Source of the DNA: Typha latifolia
Lineage: Eukaryota > Streptophyta > Magnoliopsida > Poales > Typhaceae
NCBI GenBank assembly: GCA_019914945.1
Contig: CM034101.1
Coordinates: forward strand, 3,979,188 to 4,043,187
DNA: 64,000 nt
Reading direction: 5' to 3'
Shown: piece after piece, positions 61,401 through 64,000 of the stretch
Numbering within the stretch: the first letter of the stretch is position 1
How the letters are laid out: each line of letters starts with the position of its first letter
The notes under the pieces: model-generated
Database searches by the model: none
What the model saw: only the letters and a program-made list of their open reading frames with translations
What the model was told of the DNA's origin: nothing
Translations under genes and position numbers: made by a program

Positions 61401-62519
61401 CTAACACTCATCATACAACTCAACTTACTCACAAAAATGTAAGACCTCCTTTTAAATTTTATCCGACTGTTTTCACCTCTTATTCCTCTAGTGCTAGCCA
61501 TTTATCTCTTATTGACCTTTCCCTCATTTTCCTTCAATGATGTTTCCTTGTCCTTTAACAAGGTTGCAGATGTTTCTGAAGCTGTACGGCAGTATACTGA
61601 TGCTCTAATGTTGTCAGCTGAGTCAGCAATTGGATCACATGCAGAAAAGGCCCTATCTATCTTGCGCATGTCTAGTGGAAGAATGGAAATGTGGACACGT
61701 GAAGAAAATAGGCAAAGCATTCTATCACAAGATCAATTGTCAGTCTCTTTGCCTGACCGGATTGCTGAGCAGATTTGTTTCTGTGCTGGAGAAATGGGTA
61801 TGTAGTCTGTGTTCGAATTTTCCTCTTAATTAGTTCTATGTTGAGCATGAATTCATGGACTGTATGCCAGTATACTTTAGGTAAAATACCAAGTTAGATT
61901 TTCTTTCAACTCCACATATTGTGAATATGTTAGGATCATCATGATATGCTTATTGAAGTTGACAGGACTTGCATTATCAGCTTCCACATGATGGGAAAAT
62001 TGATAGAATTTCTTGATTACTTCTGATATGGTATGAGAGTTGCTAGCAAATTTTTCATGACATCAGATGAACTCTGTAGTTAAATGCTTGTGGCTTAATT
62101 TATTACCCATTTACCTCTCTCCCTATTCTTTTTGTCTTGCTTTTTTTCCTTAACTTGTGAATTGAGTTCATATTTTGTTTGCAGCTAACAACCTTTGTGT
62201 GGACGCCATTTTTGTGTTCACAAAGCATGGTCACATGGCATCACTACTATCTCGCAATCTGCCGAACCCTCCAATTTTTGCATTCACAGATGATGCCAAT
62301 GCTAGAAAGAATATGAATTTGTATTGGGGAGTCTTCCCACTTGAACTTCCACTATCAAATGATATCGGAGATAACATTAAGCAAACAATGAGCCTTATGA
62401 AGTCCAGGGGTACTTTAAAGTCTGGAGATGTTGTCCTGGTGGTTTCTGACTCGGATTTGAACAGGCCATGTGCTGCACCATCTGTGTTTCAATCAATTCA
62501 GGTCAGGACTGTATCTTAG
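58445..62519 (+). CDS. PKP4: Plastid pyruvate kinase-like protein (PKP4 type)
   Basis: Pyruvate kinase family protein, probably plastid-targeted. Pyruvate kinase converts phosphoenolpyruvate and ADP to pyruvate and ATP. Seven exons (58445-58900, 59130-59217, 59314-59504, 60178-60296, 60505-60748, 61563-61797, 62185-62519) give 1,668 nt, or 555 residues, all in phase. Residues 1 to about 48 are Ser/Arg/Pro-rich like a transit peptide. Homology starts at [10 protein letters not shown] (70-79). Seen: catalytic-type AKIE (Lys292, Glu294), VMVARGDLG (312-320), then [15 protein letters not shown] and [11 protein letters not shown]. Altered: the RLNFSHG motif is RLNMCHN (98-104) and DTKGP is DTEGG (132-136), so usual potassium- or substrate-contacting residues are replaced. 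Catalytic activity is therefore doubtful. The last exon reads through a possible GT at 62,502 to end VRTVS. Confidence 0.9.
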
Positions 62520-63131
62520 GATATCTTATATAGTTATTAAATAGCATAAATATTTACTCTATTAATTTGTATTTAAGGATTCTGAGTGCACTGAGATTGT
62601 TGTATTTTGTTGCACAATATACTGTTAAGTTTGTTCTTGATGCTTGTATTGCTCCTGAATCCAATATCTACGATTGTAAAGCTTCTGCATAATAATAGAT
62701 CCTTGTATGACATTTTATAGCTCATTTTTCTTACTAGCTTCCGAGAATTAATAATTATCTCCTGTTGATTAATTAAAGTGTTAAGAGTTAGTTATTTGGA
62801 GTCAAATGAAAGGGGAGCCCTTTATTAAGAGGTGAGAGTCGGTGGGAAGGTGGAAGGTGCTTCAAAGTATGGGCTTACCGTAGTTTTCTTCAAATAGTTT
62901 GACAACTTATCCATTCACCGAGGTTGGATAAGTATATGGCGTAAATCTCCTTTACTTCCCCAGATATTAGGATATGAAGTAATTTTGCCGTCAATGTCAA
63001 TTCATGTATACTGTTTGATCGACCTTACATTATTTGAAAACCTAAGTACATGCTCAATCAAGAGATATCCAGTTATATCTCCATTCCTATCCGGAAAGCT
63101 TTGCCTTGCCTTCTTCACCTCTGCTTAGGAG
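62520..63131. other. Convergent intergenic region between PKP4 and the permease gene
   Basis: About 600 bases holding the two 3' UTRs. No gene recognised. Confidence 0.6.
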
Positions 63132-63989
63132 TTAAACATTGAATGGCCTATAGTTTGCAAGATCTTGAATTAGGCCCTGCATAGACCCACAAACAGCAGC
63201 AACAGACACTACTACGCCAACACAGCTTAGGACATTCAACCATGTCCATCTCACAGAGAATTTGCGAATCTTAGCCTGTGCCATGTGCATCTCCATTGGA
63301 AAATACATCGTCAATGGCCAGAACGAGACAGCTCCGATCAAGCCAAGAACATCATTAAAGAACGGGAAGATCATCGCCACAAGTGCTGTCAAAATGACAT
63401 ACAGTGTTCTCCAGATCAAGCGAAAGAAACTGAATGGCAATTCTCCTATCAAAGGAATGTCAACGATTTGTTCAGCTGTCAGAAAAGAGTTATCAGGCCA
63501 ACGTCTGCAGGCCCATCTCTCGGCAAAGTGGAAGATAGGTTGGCAGAACACCTGCAAGGTAATTTGACTGTCATGTAGTGTGATATATATTGACAGATTC
63601 TTGCATAAAAGTAATTTGACTGTTATGTACTCGGATCTTTGTTCCTTATGATTATTTAGGCAAAGTGTAAATAATCGTTGCTCTATCGGAGCTTTTTATA
63701 GACACACTTCTTGTTAAAAGTTTTTAGCTCCCATTACTTTTTATTGACAGATTAAGAGTACCTGGTAAGCTCCAATGAGATGGATAGCAACGCAGATGTT
63801 TCCGATGTCGATGAGCCAGAATGGTTCATAGAAGCCAAATCCAGTTAGAAAGTTACCAGGAGCTTTGTTTCCAAATGCAGCGTATCCTAAGACAGCACAG
63901 AGCAAGTAGAAAATTGTTGTGGTACTGACCCCTATCAAGGAGGCCTTCTTCATCACCTTGTTCTCTGGGGGACTTGATTTGAGAGTATC
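63132..63989 (-). CDS. Amino acid permease (AAP family), C-terminal part
   Basis: Proton-coupled amino acid transporter of the plasma membrane, AAP branch of the AAAP/Aa_trans family. Two exons are in the window on the minus strand: 63989-63762 (76 codons, after an acceptor TTTTGCAG at the window edge) and 63551-63132 (139 codons plus stop). The first begins DTLKSSPPENKVMKKASL and carries the GVSTTTIFYLLCAVLGYAAF helix, then FYEPFWLIDIGN. The second starts VFCQPIFHFAERWA and holds hydrophobic helices (TLYVILTALVAMIFPFF, VLGLIGAVSFWPLTMYFP, CVGVVVSVAAVCGSM), ending NYRPFNV. The junction at Q|VFCQP is in frame. Upstream exons with the N-terminal half lie beyond the right edge. The exact AAP subgroup is not decided. 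Confidence 0.93.
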
Positions 63990-64000
63990 CTGCAAAAGTT

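Noticed and set aside
62502..62519. Splice donor at the end of the last PKP4 exon
   Set aside because: A GT is present, but the frame reads on for only five codons to a stop, giving a plausible family-like C-terminus, and no downstream exon was found.

Overview
The window is nuclear DNA from a flowering plant. Its genes are split by GT-AG introns and encode plant-specific families (class I KNOX, EPF-like peptide, type I MADS, DUF1005, AAP permease). They lie in AT-rich intergenic DNA full of microsatellites, MITE-like repeats and retroelement debris. The GC-rich 5' exons of the DUF1005, MADS and pyruvate-kinase-like genes lean towards a monocot, but that is inference. I cannot name a species. 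All exon borders below were read by eye from splice sites, reading frame and family conservation.

Layout from left to right:
- 1-2.97 kb: no recognisable gene.
- 2,976-7,026 (+): five-exon class I KNOX homeobox gene.
- 8,115-15,378 (-): six-exon RAD6-like ubiquitin-conjugating enzyme, convergent with KNOX. Its 6.3-kb intron holds a decayed Ty3/gypsy element, itself interrupted by a ~0.7-kb insert, and a Tourist-like MITE.
- 17,917-18,424 (+): three-exon secreted EPF-like cysteine-rich peptide.
- 20.7-24.3 kb: a ~1.3-kb direct duplication carrying the promoter, exon 1 and part of intron 1 of ERG28. The upstream copy has lost its ATG. The downstream copy begins the intact three-exon ERG28 gene (23,450-26,723, +). 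An LTR-like fragment separates the copies.
- 28,090-30,563 (+): mitochondrial COX6A, four exons.
- 31,933-32,643 (+) and 41,429-42,034 (-): two single-exon type I (M-alpha, AGL62-like) MADS genes flanking a two-exon DUF1005 gene (34,429-35,814, -).
- 43.26-48.6 kb: a long-inverted-end element with a 50-bp tandem array, containing a ~3.2-kb candidate solo LTR.
- 48,902-51,552 (+): plant-specific protein with two transmembrane segments and an internal 26-residue duplication.
- 53,783-56,272 (+): 40S ribosomal protein S29, with site II and telo-box promoter motifs and a 9-nt last coding exon.
- 58,445-62,519 (+): plastid pyruvate-kinase-like protein (PKP4 type) with altered active-site residues.
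- 63,132-63,989 (-): the last two exons of an amino acid permease that continues past the right edge.

The genes form an ordinary plant neighbourhood, not an operon or defence island, and I found no convincing new multi-gene system. The most interesting structures are the ERG28 promoter/exon duplication, the nested 5.3-kb transposon, the diverged RAD6-like E2, and the pyruvate kinase homologue with altered catalytic motifs.
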